Shown piece by piece: positions 11,400-23,690 of a DNA stretch of 64,000 nucleotides. The notes under the pieces were generated by a model, which saw only the letters and a program-made list of their open reading frames with translations, made no database searches and was not told where the DNA came from. This DNA is from Prosopocoilus inquinatus (lineage: Eukaryota; Arthropoda; Insecta; Coleoptera; Lucanidae): assembly GCA_036172665.1 (NCBI GenBank), contig CM069876.1:38223001-38287000 (forward strand), in the 5' to 3' direction. Position 1 is the first letter of the stretch. The number at the start of each line of letters is the position of its first letter. Made by a program: the position numbers and the translations under genes.

Positions 11400-14300
11400 A
11401 GCTTACTTTAGAGACTTTTCTTAAAATAATTAAAATAGAAACCTGAATCTTTAATAACAAGATATTTTTTCGTACAATAACAAGATATTACAAAAAGAAA
11501 CAATATGTGAATTAAATTAAATTAATAAATTATTTAAAATTCAAAAATCACCACCTAATAGAATCTAGAATATGAAAGAGAAAGGGAAGTTCATCAGAAA
11601 TCAATGCACTTTTGCAAAACATGTCGGAGACTGAAATTTTAAACAATAATTTAATGAATTTATTTTATCTAAACTCACCTCCGCCGAACGTGGTGGATAC
11701 TTCTAGGAACACTTTATTTTAATTAAATTAGGAAGATTAATTGACGGAAAATAATTTTGAATTCTACAAAAAAACTTTCTAACGATGAAAATTAAGACGC
11801 GATTTCATATGTGGAACGGCTCCTGAACTCTTCTCTTGTCCCATTTATTGCGAGATCGAGGTTGGCGTAAGAGTTAAAGCTAAGTCCGGGACTTCTTGGA
11901 ACTCCCTGGCACTGAAAGCTGCATGTGTTTAATTTTGTATTTTCAAATGAATCATACTTCGAGTTGATTTCTAATTCAAATGAATCATACTTCGACTTGA
12001 TATCTTAATTAAATAAAGTGTCCTGAAGTGCATGCACAAAAAAAATAATGATATGAATCTGGATTCTTGCAGATCCTGTCAGGTCGAAAAGCGATCGTAG
12101 GAGAGATTACAAAAAGAAACTTAAACTTTTCATAAACAATTAAATTATAAAAAATAAATAAATGCGCTGATGTTACAATGCGCCTAAGTTAAAGATAACG
12201 GTGTTGTGTGCGTGTATTATCTTAATGCAGGTAAAACGTCATTCGAGCAATCGTGGAAAACAAACTAAACAATTGATTTCTTTCATTTGCCACGAATACC
12301 AAGATTTAAAGTATAAACCGCCACAGAGATTTGTATAATTAAAAATTTACAATCAAATAAAACAGCTTAAGCAACATATCTCCCTGTATAACGCGAACGA
12401 ATCCGCCGAGTTTGAGAAATAAACTGCAGTTCAACACGAGGTTTAAATTAACAAGGAATAAATTAATTAACACAGTATTATTTGCTCCAAACGCGCCATG
12501 GGATATAAAGGGAGGATGTCATTTTTGACCCACGCCCATCTTTTTTACGTAGTTTACCGTCACAACGTTCGGATTTAGGGATTCGCACGTCAAACTGGTT
12601 AGGGTTGCGCCGCTAGGGTTATCGTCAGGTGTAGGCGAAGACCAAGGAAGGAATCACGTACCCTCTATACATGAAGGACGGATGTAAGGTCGAATTCCGA
12701 CCAATCTAGCGTTAAAACGCTAGCGCAACGATACCAGAAGAAAATAAAAAGCAAGCACTTACAAAGGAAAAAAAATTGTACATTGTGTAAACAAAGCCAG
12801 GCGTGATCATTGACAGTTACAACTTGACGGTAACCTTTGATCGTACAAACACGCACTACCGCACGAGGTGCGTTTCAAGCGAAGTCAGGCCCCCTTCGGC
12901 CATTTTAGGTAATATTCGCCATAACAATAAGAGGCGGCAAGTGTGTCACAAAGGCGGTGTGCGTTTATTTTTGCAACAGCGAGCAAGCAGATGTTTATTA
13001 TGGAAGCCCCATAGACGCCCCCTTGATATTTTCTCTTGACATTACTTTGATCTCCACACCGCAGACATGCAATAGTCTTGTGTCATATTATGTCAACAGC
13101 ATAGCGTCGCTTCTTTTGAAATTTGAAATAAATTAATAATCTGCATAAATACAGGGTCATGCTTGGCTGCAGCGATTCTGAACTGTAACAACAAACAAAA
13201 AGCGGTACAGGCGTACATAATACAGGGTGTTTAGCTATCTGCCTGGTCGGCTGATCTATTATTGAAAAATTCAAAAAACATGAACTATTTAGTACCCCTG
13301 AACTGTATTTACCTCACGAGTCTCTATTAAAGAAGATATTCGATATGCCCGCATGCATGAATTAGCTCGATTTGTCCTGACACTTACTAGTCCATCTTTT
13401 TTAACAGTTGTGATAAAACTTACCGCAGAAACAAGACAACCATTAAGGCGGTAGGTACTAAAGCACAATTTCTTCGTGTTTTTTTTTGTGAAATTGTGTA
13501 AACCAATCAAATTTAAATATTTTTATCTCATCTACGAGATGATCCTGATGTATTCATTGCTTTTCTTGGTACGCCTACGCAAGTCGAATGTGCGAATAAG
13601 TCCTTTATTCCCCCAAAACATTTTCTTTCACTTGTTAAAAGATACCGCGACTAAGAACAACTTTATTTAAGTTTGTCCCAGAAGTCGTTACGTTTAAGAA
13701 TGACCTTGAAATCCACTTGTTAACATCAGCATTTTACATAACGTTGGTAGATGTGATGTACATAAGTATTGCGATATGAGCTTAGATGTTCTGAGAATTA
13801 TTCACACCGAATAAATACAAAGCTGCTATTGTCTCAAATCGCGATTTCAATTTATTTTGCAACATGACCTTCCTCTTTAAACTTGATCAGAAAAATCGGA
13901 ATTCATATTTCTGCTGTAATTCAGAGTCATTGCTTTGAGAATTTAGTATTGCAATGTCATGCAATTTTTTTTTAACTTGCATAGAAAGTCTTTTTTGCAC
14001 AGAATTCCGGTGTCTTACAAAATTGTTTGGAGACTTTCCGTTTTAAAACGTAATTATTTCGTATTCAAGAAAATCATTGTCATTACGTTTAGACTTTCTT
14101 TTGTCGATGTGAAGACTTGTCAATAATTATTGCATCAAGCTGTTCATTCGCTTTCATCTCGCGTTATTATGGAAATCATTATTGTTTACAAGTGCGGTTC
14201 AAAATTATTTTGGCGACTTACGCCTTTACATACACAATATCATGTAAGTCTATGTTTTAAAATTTAAAGCTTTCTGAGTTTTGACAATGCAAGAAATTTA

Positions 14301-16308
14301 AGAATGCCGCTCTGAGGCTAGTGAACTTGCCCAACATTAAAAAAAAGAAACTTCTCAGTCACTTGAACCGGAAATTGAAGGTTCTTGCAAATCCCTCAAA
14401 CTTCCGTCTGCCATCGTAAGACCTCCTGGCGGATACTTTTCTTTAAAGTCTTAATATTGTGACTCACACCTTTATTGTCTGTTTAAAAATATCTTCCCTT
14501 CCCTTTTATTTTTCGATAACGGGGAAGTTTCATTATGCTGTATGAGAGGAGACGAGGGGCGGAGAGGGTGCTGCAAGGATGTTTCTTCTGCTGTAAACTT
14601 TTGATAAAAGTCCCTTTTCATAGTGTCACGACTAAAAGAGCTTTTGCGTTTCTACTTCTCTTTACTTTCATTACTAATCACGTGCCTATTCTAAACACTT
14701 ATTAACTCTTAACACTAACCACTCTTCGATGATTTTTTAAACTACGGTCTAACTTATTTGGCAGCTGCTGACGCTAACCGAACTACCCTTAACTACTATC
14801 AGATTTAAACCTGTCTCCCCCACAAATGACTCGTTACCGAACTATCCCATCTTACTGACTAACTTCGACCATGACTGTTGACTTGCGACTAACGATTTGC
14901 GATTCTTTGTTACAGTTTATTTTTCCACTCATTCCGAGACACCCTATGTAGTGCACATTTCTGTGTTGCTTCGTATTATGTGTCGCCGCCCCGATCCGCC
15001 GCCTCGCCTTTCTCCTTCGCACGGCCGATCTGGCGATGAATTCATATCTTTTCGTTTGATAATTCTTTTTGTCGCCCGGAAAAGAAGTTTATTCCTTTGT
15101 GAATTTTATTTCATGCGAAAGCATCGCCTTACATTTTGCAAAATGAAAACAAGTTCAGATACATTTAATAATTTCTGACGGCGACGTTCTGTCGGTATTA
15201 TTTTTCTTGTGCAGCCTTTTGCCTTTTGTTGTCACGAATTCGGCTGATTGGTCCATTTCATGTTTTTCTCTTTCTAATCATCCTGGCGTTCCGTCTTTTC
15301 TTCCTTTGGTCAAGCTGAATGACGAATTATTACGCTTTGACTCGTCAAGTGATTCAAACGTGTGTCTTGGTTTGAATCTAACCCACCCCATCCCACTGTG
15401 GCTACCGAGGTCAATCGTAATCGGCGTTAAATCGTCTACCTATCTGCACATCTTGACCTTGATTAACGACTATCGACTCGACACTTATGTTTTCTAGTGA
15501 GCTAGTGTATTACAATTGTTTAGAATGCGATTTTGACTGTCTATAAATATCTGTATACGTTGAATTTATGTAGACAATTCAAGTTCTGACTGCTTCTCCT
15601 TCAGCGACAAACTTCCTTGAATATTCTAAATTGAGAAAACCAGAACACTCTGAGGAGTTAGCTGGTCGTTTGCATAAAGTGCAGGTTCCATGATCGATCG
15701 AACTAATAATTAATTTGTCAGAAAACATTCGTAGATCCCATTAAACCCTCTCTATTACACCAGTTATTATCTTGTAAATCGACAATAGATTACCAGGCGA
15801 TCTGATTATTCCGTTAATCTTCAGAAAATTGGCTCCGTTATTGATCTCGCAGCCGTCCTGTCTTAACATACGCCTCCCTGCATTACTGCCCCATTGTGCT
15901 TCGGTGCGGATTCGCGCACAATATTCCGGAACGAAGACATGAATTGAATCGATGATTAGTTACACATCCGCTCCTACATTCGTCAAGTTAAGCCACTCGA
16001 ACGCTCTGCTTGAATGCCGAAAGGTTCCAGTCATTATCGAAACTACAATGGGGGTTATTTATTACTATAATGCTAAAGTCGACAGGGGAAAATAAATTAT
16101 ATAGTATTCCAAAACTAAATTAACTAAGGGCAACTTGTTGTGAGGTGTTTTTACATCGCTGATAAGACCCCATGTTTGTTATTTTATATATTATTTTATT
16201 TAATTCTTTACATATTTAAAATATCATAATCCTTTTGCATGAATTTAGCGTTTAAACTACGCTAAATAATGTAACATTTCTTAGAATTGCAGGGATCGCA
16301 GGCATCGT
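11400..16308. other. Long intronic stretch without recognised genes
   Basis: Mostly unique AT-rich DNA. A 32 bp direct duplication with TTCAAATGAATCATACTTCGA lies at about 11944-12005, and an R1 fragment at 12066-12095. A GC-richer patch is at 14980-15030. The open frames at 12803-13039, 14897-15178 and 15207-15497 have no motif, start context or splice support and are treated as chance. Confidence 0.4.
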
Positions 16309-16387
16309 TTGCGACAATACAAAACTAGCACGGCGGAGCCAGACAATGGCGAGAATTCCAACATTAATTACTCAGGTTTGCTAGCAT

Positions 16388-18592
16388 GGATTTTCCTGAC
16401 ACTTCCCTACGTTCTTACCAAATTTCAGAAAATTCGTCACCTGGGAAAATTGTGTTTTACAATTTCATTCCGTTTTCAACGATCAGACGGGACTCATACC
16501 GCGGTTTTTTATACCATGCTAATTCTCTCCAGCCCGGATTTTCCTGATACTTTCCTACATTCTTACCAAATTTCAGGGAAATTTATCACTTGGGAAAATT
16601 GTGTTTCACACTTTCGCTCCGGTTTCAACGATCAGACGAGACACATACCGCGGATTTTTATACCATGCGAATTCTCTCCAGCCCGGATTTTCCTGACACT
16701 TCCCTACGTTCTTACCAAGTTTCAGGAATGTCATCATCTGAGAAAATTGTGTTTTACAATTTCACTTCGATTTTCAACGATCAGACGGGACTCATACCGC
16801 GGATTTTTATACCATGCGAATTCTCTCCAGCACGAATTTTCCTGACACTTCCCTACGTTCTTACCAAATTTCAGGGAAATTGGTCACCTGAGAAAATTGT
16901 GCTTTACAATTTCACTCCAGTTTCAACGATCAGACCAGACTCATACCGCGGTTTTTTATACCATGCGAATTCTCTCCAGCACGGTTTTTCCTGTCACTTC
17001 CATACGTTCTTACCAAGTTTCAGGAATATCATCATCTGAGAAAATTGTGTTTTACAATTTCACTCCGATTTTCAACGATCAGACGGGACTCCTACCGCGG
17101 ATTTTTATACCATGCGAATTCTCTCTAGCACGAATTTTCCTGACCCTTCCCTACGTTCTTACCAAATTTCAGGGAAATTGATCACCTGAGAAAATTGTGC
17201 TTTACAATTTCACTCCAGTTTCAACGATCAGACCAGACTCATACCGCAGATTTTTATACCATGCGAATTCTCTCCAGCACGGATTTTCCTGACACTTCCC
17301 TACGTTGTTACCGAATTTCAGGAAAATTCGTCACCTGGGAAAATTGTGTTTTACAATTTCATTCCGTTTTCAACGATCAGACGAGACTCATACCGCGGTA
17401 TTTTATACCATGCGAATTCTCTCCAGCACGGATTTTCCTGACACTTGAAATTGTGTTTTACAATTTCATTCCGTTTTCAATGATCAGACGAGACTCATAC
17501 CGCGGTATTTTATACCATGCGAATTCTCTCCAGCACGGTTTTTCCTGTCACTTCCCTACGTTCTTACCAAGTTTCAGGAATATCATCATCTGAGAAAATT
17601 GTGTTGTACAATTTCACTCCGATTTTCAACGATCAGACGGGACTCCTACCGCGGATTTTTATACCATGCGAATTCTCTCTAGCACGAATTTTCCTGACCC
17701 TTCCCTACGTTCTTACCAAATTTCAGGGAAATTGATCACCTGAGAAAATTGTGCTTTACAATTTCACTCCAGTTTCAACGATCCAGACTCATACCGCAGA
17801 TTTTTATACCATGCGAATTCTCTCCAGCACGGATTTTCCTGACACTTCCCTACGTTGTTACCGAATTTCAGGAAAATTCGTCACCTGGGAAAATTGTGTT
17901 TTACAATTTCATTCCGTTTTCAACGATCAGACGAGACTCATACCGCGGTATTTTATACCATGCGAATTCTCTCCAGCACGGATTTTCCTGACACTTGAAA
18001 TTGTGTTTTACAATTTCATTCCGTTTTCAACGATCAGACGAGACTCATACCGCGGTATTTTATACCATGCGAATTCTCTCCAGCACGGATTTTCCTGACA
18101 CTTGAAATTGTGTTTTACAATTTCATTCCGTTTTCAACGATCAGACGAGACTCATACCGCGGTATTTTATACCATGCGAATTCTCTCCAGCACGGATTTT
18201 CCTGACACTTGAAATTGTGTTTTACAATTTCATTCCGTTTTCAACGATCAGACGAGACTCATACCGCGGTATTTTATACCATGCGAATTCTCTCCAGCAC
18301 GGTTTTTCCTGTCACTTCCCTACGTTCTTACCAAGTTTCAGGAATATCATCATCTGAGAAAATTGTGTTTTACAATTTCACTCCGATTTTCAACGATCAG
18401 ACGGGACTCCTACCGCGGATTTTTATACCATGCGAATTCTCTCCAGCCCGGATTTTCCTGACACTTCCCTACCTTCTTACCAAATTTCAGGAAAATTCAT
18501 CACCTGAGAAAATTGTGTTTTACAATTTCACTGCGATTTTCAACGATCAGACGAGACTCATACCGCGGATTTTATACCACGCGAATTCTCTT
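16388..18592 (+). repeat. 149 bp / 107 bp minisatellite array, 16 units
   Basis: Unit starts (GGATTTTCCTGACA or variants) are at 16388, 16536, 16685, 16834, 16983, 17132, 17281, 17430, 17537, 17686, 17831, 17980, 18087, 18194, 18301 and 18450. Most are 148-149 bp; four are 107 bp because of the same 42 bp internal deletion, and one is 145 bp. A higher-order repeat of about 553 bp is seen (16983 block against 17537 block). Overlapping open frames of up to 178 codons arise because the unit lacks stops in several frames; 149 is not a multiple of three, so they are not read as a gene. Confidence 0.95.
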
Positions 18593-19480
18593 CTCCTTCT
18601 CTATCAATTCAACTTAATTACACGCGAATAAAACACTGGGGACACTTTCAAATCGACTTCATCTGTACGAGGTCACGCTTCTTCGCAGAGCTATGCGAGT
18701 TCGGCTTCGCAACCTCGGCGTGCCAGAAGCGGAGCCCCTGACGCGACTAGACGGCGGAATCTCTACAGAGTTGAGTCGGATTACATGCGAACCCGAAGCG
18801 GAAGGTCGATCGTGATTGTGATGTCAGAAACGGAGTTTCTGCAGAGGAAAGTTGGAACTTTCACATGGAAATTCGTATATAAGCTGGATCGATTCCCAAC
18901 ACACCCTTACCTCTCCCATCAGATTCCAGCATCGACTGCACGTCGCAACGGCACTTCTACTGGAACTCTGCTGCTGACGACCAGGACTTTTCCCTGCTGT
19001 ACTAGCTGCACACATCTCTATCAAAAAAAAAAAAAACTCCGGACACTTCGCCAGAAACCCTAAGTCACTTATCTTTGTTAGGGTTTGGTGATCTATTCAT
19101 AACCAGAAATTTTCAAAATCACCCCGTTGCTAGCTTTCGAATTCTTCGAATTGCTTCTGCATAACATTTTTTCTGCTATTGTAAATATTTCCTTGTCTCT
19201 TTCTAAATAAGCTTAACTTAGAAGAAATCGTGTTCATCCCAAAGGCAATAAAAAAAAAACACTCCAAACATATTCCTTTGTTGTCCCGCCAAGGAGCAAG
19301 CCCAGAAATCGTCAACCTGACTAAGCAACAGCGAAAGACGACAAACACCGCGGTTAACAAGTTTGTTACCGTGCGAAGCAAATTCAATTGTTAATTTGAG
19401 AACGTGCATTACTCTAACTGCTGGTTTCAGCCAATCGGAAGTATTGTTTCCTAAAGGCATTATTCCTGTTTGATTATTGG
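18593..19480. other. Region downstream of the minisatellite with a TATA-like site
   Basis: GTATATAAGC near 18876 is followed about 45 nt later by CATCAGATTCC, loosely like TATA plus initiator. The following 92-codon frame (18785-19063) starts before the TATA-like site, so it is not supported as its product. Nothing else is recognised. Confidence 0.2.
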
Positions 19481-19800
19481 GCTGCAAGATCGGCCGAAAC
19501 ATTATAAAAGAAGAGGAAGTCAAGCAAATCAGCGCGCGCGGGAGTCGAACGTCTCCGTTGAGTGGTATCCTAGTGACAAGTGAGTGCGGCAGCGAGTGCG
19601 CGAACCCAAGCGTATGTGTGTCTGAACAACCGCGCGTCCAGCGCTTACTAAGCCCCGCCCCCTTTACGGCAGATTGACTCGATTCGCTCCCTGATTGGCT
19701 GACTTGTATTCGTATACATTTGCAACTTGTAACCCATTGTATTATCGTTACTATCGTTGATTTTTCTAATAATTGAATAAAGGAAATTATTATCTGTGCT
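19480..19800 (+). mobile_element. Possible LTR-like or promoter-like segment
   Basis: ATTATAAAAGAAG (about 19501) resembles a TATA box. A GC-rich stretch follows with many GTGCG and CGCGC words, ending in AATAAAGGAAATTATT near 19777. TATA to poly(A) signal spacing of about 270 bp suits an LTR U3-R region. No paired LTR, primer site or target duplication was seen. Confidence 0.25.
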
Positions 19801-21850
19801 TAATTATTGCTCTTAGTTTATTCACTGAACGTTATTACCGATTACCTTTCGAACTTTGCCGCAAAAAGATAAGTCAATTACATTTCTACTCCACCGAAGA
19901 GTTCACACTAGCCGCGTAAAAGAACTGACCAATCGCATCGCGCAAAGACTCGTTCGAAAGCCGGATCGTAGTGGTATCAAGTTGCTCGTTTTGGTTACGG
20001 TCCAAATTGTATCAGAGCTTGACTGTTATTGGTTCAGCTAAGGATTCATTTCTTTTCGATTTGACTTCCGTCCGTGTACTAAAGAAAATTTATCCTACGG
20101 CTTTTAAAATCATGTGACTACAAAGTAATCAATTTAGTCCTCAGTTCGAGTAATGACAAAACCATTTGATTGGTTTACGATTGCGGTACACGGGTGTTTA
20201 AGGGAACCACCGTACCAGAACATATTTTTAATAAGCTTTTGTAGTTAAAGGGTTGCAGAAACTCGTAATTTATTTAGGTAGGTAGGCAGTTTTGAGTAGT
20301 CCCTCTTCTTGTGTAGGGGCGAGTTAAGTGAAATGCGTTTGCCAATTTTGCTGGGGGGGTTTTGAAAATAAACGTCCGCCAGTAATTAGCGTAATTTGGC
20401 GTGAACGCATTGGAAAAGTTCCTAGTAATTACGGTGGGCTTTTAAAACTAAATTAGGCGTTCCGAAGCACTAATAACCAGGGGGGATGGATGGATGGGCG
20501 GCGGTGGTGGTAGTAGTAGCTTTTCCATTTGTGCGCAAACGAATTAGCAAATTATTATCTAAGTTTAATAAACGGCGGCGTCGGCGATTTTAGCGTTAGA
20601 TTTTGTCTTGTAATTCGCGCTGTCGTCGTCATCATCAGCAAATTACTGGGGAAAGTTTATCTAATTTCGTTTGCCACTCGGAAAATGGGTTACGATGAAA
20701 TAGGATTAGTCGACGGGCACGCTCGATTTTGCGCGAGGATCTCCTCGGCTTCATGAAATTTAAATTTATGTACATTTAATTTCAGCAATGGTACACGTCT
20801 AATATCCACGTATTTTTCTCCGATCCGATCGGCGAAATTAACTAAAAGCTAGGTTGGCAGAGGATAAATCGGGAAGAGAATTTAGGGGAAACGGCGGCGG
20901 CGACGTTTGGTATTGACGAAGCGTTACAGACCGTGGAAATTTATGTCTGAAGTTGCAGAAGAATAACACAATGTATTTTCCATTTGCCCAGGCCAAGTGT
21001 TTGCGGCATATGTCACGGAGAATTTTATAATCCCTCTGCCGTGCAATGTCCTTGCTGCCATAAAGCGGAAATATTACTTCTTGCTTCCATAGACACTGAA
21101 TTATAAAGCGGATTTAAGCGTACTTTCAGTAATAAAAAATTTAATATAGAACTTAAATCATGCCATTCTCAAAAATGAAACTTTCATGGTTTAAGTTTTA
21201 CGAACACCCTGTGCGTAAAAGTAATGTGTTACGGTTTAAAAATTCGTTATAGTTATTTTCAGTGCCTTAACTTTTCCTGTAAAGGACAGATCTGGCATAA
21301 CTCCATAACTCCAGCATTTTAAGCTTTACTTAATTAATCACTTTGTACGTCTGTGAAACCCCAAATACATTAGCGATTTTTTTTCCTCTTGCTTTTTAAG
21401 CCCCAACTTACGACATGGAAGGATCAGCTCCATTTCATGCATCTCTTGAACTGTCAACTGTTACATCCCCTTTCACACACTTTAGCAAAGGCGGTACTTT
21501 TGTAACACTTTTTAGAAATTCCTGGCACCAATCCACGTCTATATACGCGCTTGTTTTCAGATCAAGCGTAATTAGTCATCCAATTTTCATAAATCTTATT
21601 GGTCCTTACTCTCAACTTATGGTTAAGTTAACAATATGTTTGTTGATCATAACAAAACCTTTGCCCATCATTAAACTAACATGAAGTTATCGTATCTTTT
21701 TTTTAATCACGACTGCAATCAGTATGTTGTTTTGCTTTTCAATTAATATCAGCACTCTTCTTTCTTGTATATTTGGTTGCCTAGGTTTGAATCGTTAATT
21801 ACGTAAATAAAACTTTAAATAAGTCAGTTTTCATGAATTTAGAACTCTTA
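19800..21850. other. Intronic DNA with possible conserved noncoding patch
   Basis: From 20330 to 20900 the sequence is complex and repeat-poor, with TAATTAGCG, ATGGATGG and GGCGGCGGTGGTGG words and several ATTTAAATTTA blocks. No exon is recognised. A regulatory role is only a suggestion. Confidence 0.25.
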
Positions 21851-21851
21851 C

Positions 21852-21977
21852 GGCCATTTGCACCACTTTCAGTTAAAATTTAAGCTCCACTTAACTCCAT
21901 AGAAACAATTGTTGCAACAAACGTTTCTATGGAATTAAGTGGAGCTTAAATTTTAACTGAAAGTGGTGCAAATGGCC
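21852..21977. mobile_element. Palindromic element, 55 bp arms, GGCCATTTGCACC ends
   Basis: Arms 21852-21906 and 21923-21977 match at 54 of 55 positions as reverse complements around a 16 nt loop. The termini resemble those of the 45579 and 59511 elements (GGCCAGTTGCACC), so it may belong to the same broad non-autonomous family. Confidence 0.85.
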
Positions 21978-22073
21978 CTTACTGCAACTTCATGTTAACA
22001 AAGACATAAATAAATACTAATTTTTTTTCTCTTACGACTCTTACCACAGTGACTTTTTGGGTAGACATGCATT

Positions 22074-22260
22074 TCAGTGAGCTTACACTCACAGATAGAT
22101 TAAAATCTATCTTAAAAGCACTCGCATGTTAAACACCAAACCTCGAGTTGAAGTGCGCTTATTCGTCTCTTTTTTTGGCGCGCACTTCAGCTCGAGATTT
22201 GGCGTTTTATACGCGATTTTAAACTAGTTTTTAACGTGTTTGTGAGTGTAAGCGTGCTGA
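22074..22260. mobile_element. Inverted-repeat element, about 85 bp imperfect arms
   Basis: TCAGTGAGCTTACACTCACA at the left and its partner TGTGAGTGTAAGCGTGCTGA at the right form the ends. An inner pair, CCTCGAGTTGAAGTGCGC and GCGCACTTCAGCTCGAG, flanks a T-rich loop. No coding capacity. Confidence 0.8.
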
Positions 22261-23690
22261 AGTTGGCAGCTTAGCTGTCGAAATACGTACCTACGTAAAA
22301 AAATCATTGCATTAAGAGAAAAACAAATTTCATTTACTTTCTAAATCACTATCTCCTTTACTATTCTCAAGGACGTAATTGATGAGTTTATTTTTAAACA
22401 TGGTAAGTATTTGGTTGGTATCTTCTGGGAAAATTAGATATTCTTTCTTCCTTAGCTTTGGTATATTCAATTTTTGTGACCTGAAAAACATGATGCGGCG
22501 GTTGAATTCATTCCATCTTAGGTGTAATATTGTTTCGTGGTTGAAAACAATTTTGTGGTGGAATTTGTTGTTCTTGTGATGGTCGGCAAGACCGGAATTA
22601 AGTAATATACGTTTCTTCAAAGGCAGGGTCAACAAACAAATGTATAATTCCGATTTTTCTCTTTGGATAAAATCAAACGCAAATGTCATTTCTTTTCCCT
22701 TTCAATTATGCAGGTTGTTTAGATCCGTGGATCTCCTCGTTTCTGGACCGGACTTCCGGTAATTTTGGATCGTATTTCCGGTTGCGAGGTGCTTTAGTCC
22801 AAAAACATCGATTACAACGACCTCTGGCTTCAACTCTGGTCGAAAATTATCCTTGAGTTACTACGTTTACTTCAATTATCGACCGGAGAGCTTGCGTCGT
22901 ACGACGACTAACCACACTTGCGTCAATCGACTGTTACAGTTGCTTTTGCAATCTCGTTCATTTCGCCCATGATACATCACATCCTCTATTCTGTGAAGCC
23001 GACAATATCTATTACTTCTTGAATTCAGGGACGACGCGCGCAGACATGCGTGTTCATCCTGAGACATTTTCCTAAGTTATAATGGGCTAGATTTCTTTCT
23101 TTGTTTTCGCGCTACAGGCAGCCATTGCGGTATCATCCATTATTTGGACAAACAGTCAAGAGTGCAGTTGTATTTTGGTTTCATTTAAATAATTTAAGTT
23201 TGGAGACTTATTTGACCATGTGGAGCGTTATTTGTCTGTGTGAGAGTTATTTGTCCACGTGGACATAATTCAAATACGATTTTGCCGGCTTTAGAAACCA
23301 CTCTTGTGACGCTAGTGCGTTCCCGTGCATTATTAAGAAGCATGTGGAAGTTACACTCAGGTAAGGCTAATTGCGCAATGTCTTAAAATTCAGCCTACGT
23401 TAATATCTTCTCTCTCAGGCTTTTTTCTGCCCCTCAGCTTATGTCGGCCCCCAAGTTCTGTCCGCTTCCTCAGTTTTGTAACAATTCAAAGTTTTTATCG
23501 TCGCATATTCTTGTGTCTAACTGCGTTCTTTGCCGGTCCTTCCTCCGCCGACCGCTAGTGGCAAAGTTTTGCGTATCCAATTCAAGTTCCCGAGCGAGCT
23601 TCTGGGCAATGAACAAAATATCATCGTATCAACCGTCGCAACATTTGATGACGCGACGGGAAAGTTCATCAGCGTAAGTGATTTAAAATT
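22261..23690. other. Intronic DNA without recognised genes
   Basis: The 119-codon minus-strand frame at 22330-22689 (MTFAFDFIQREKSELYICLL, with many Lys, Asn and Leu) is the only sizeable one. It resembles the basic linker sequences of retroelement proteins but has no diagnostic motif. A TTTGTCC/TATTTG-rich patch at 23200-23265 has short imperfect repeats. Nothing else is seen. Confidence 0.3.

Noticed and set aside
16309..18631. Overlapping open frames of up to 178 codons with a repeated peptide
   Set aside because: They follow the 149 bp minisatellite, whose length is not a multiple of three, and similar peptides appear in all three frames. No start, splice or poly(A) support.
18785..19063. 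92-codon frame near a TATA-like site
   Set aside because: The TATA-like site lies inside the frame, not before it, and the C-terminus runs into a poly-A tract.
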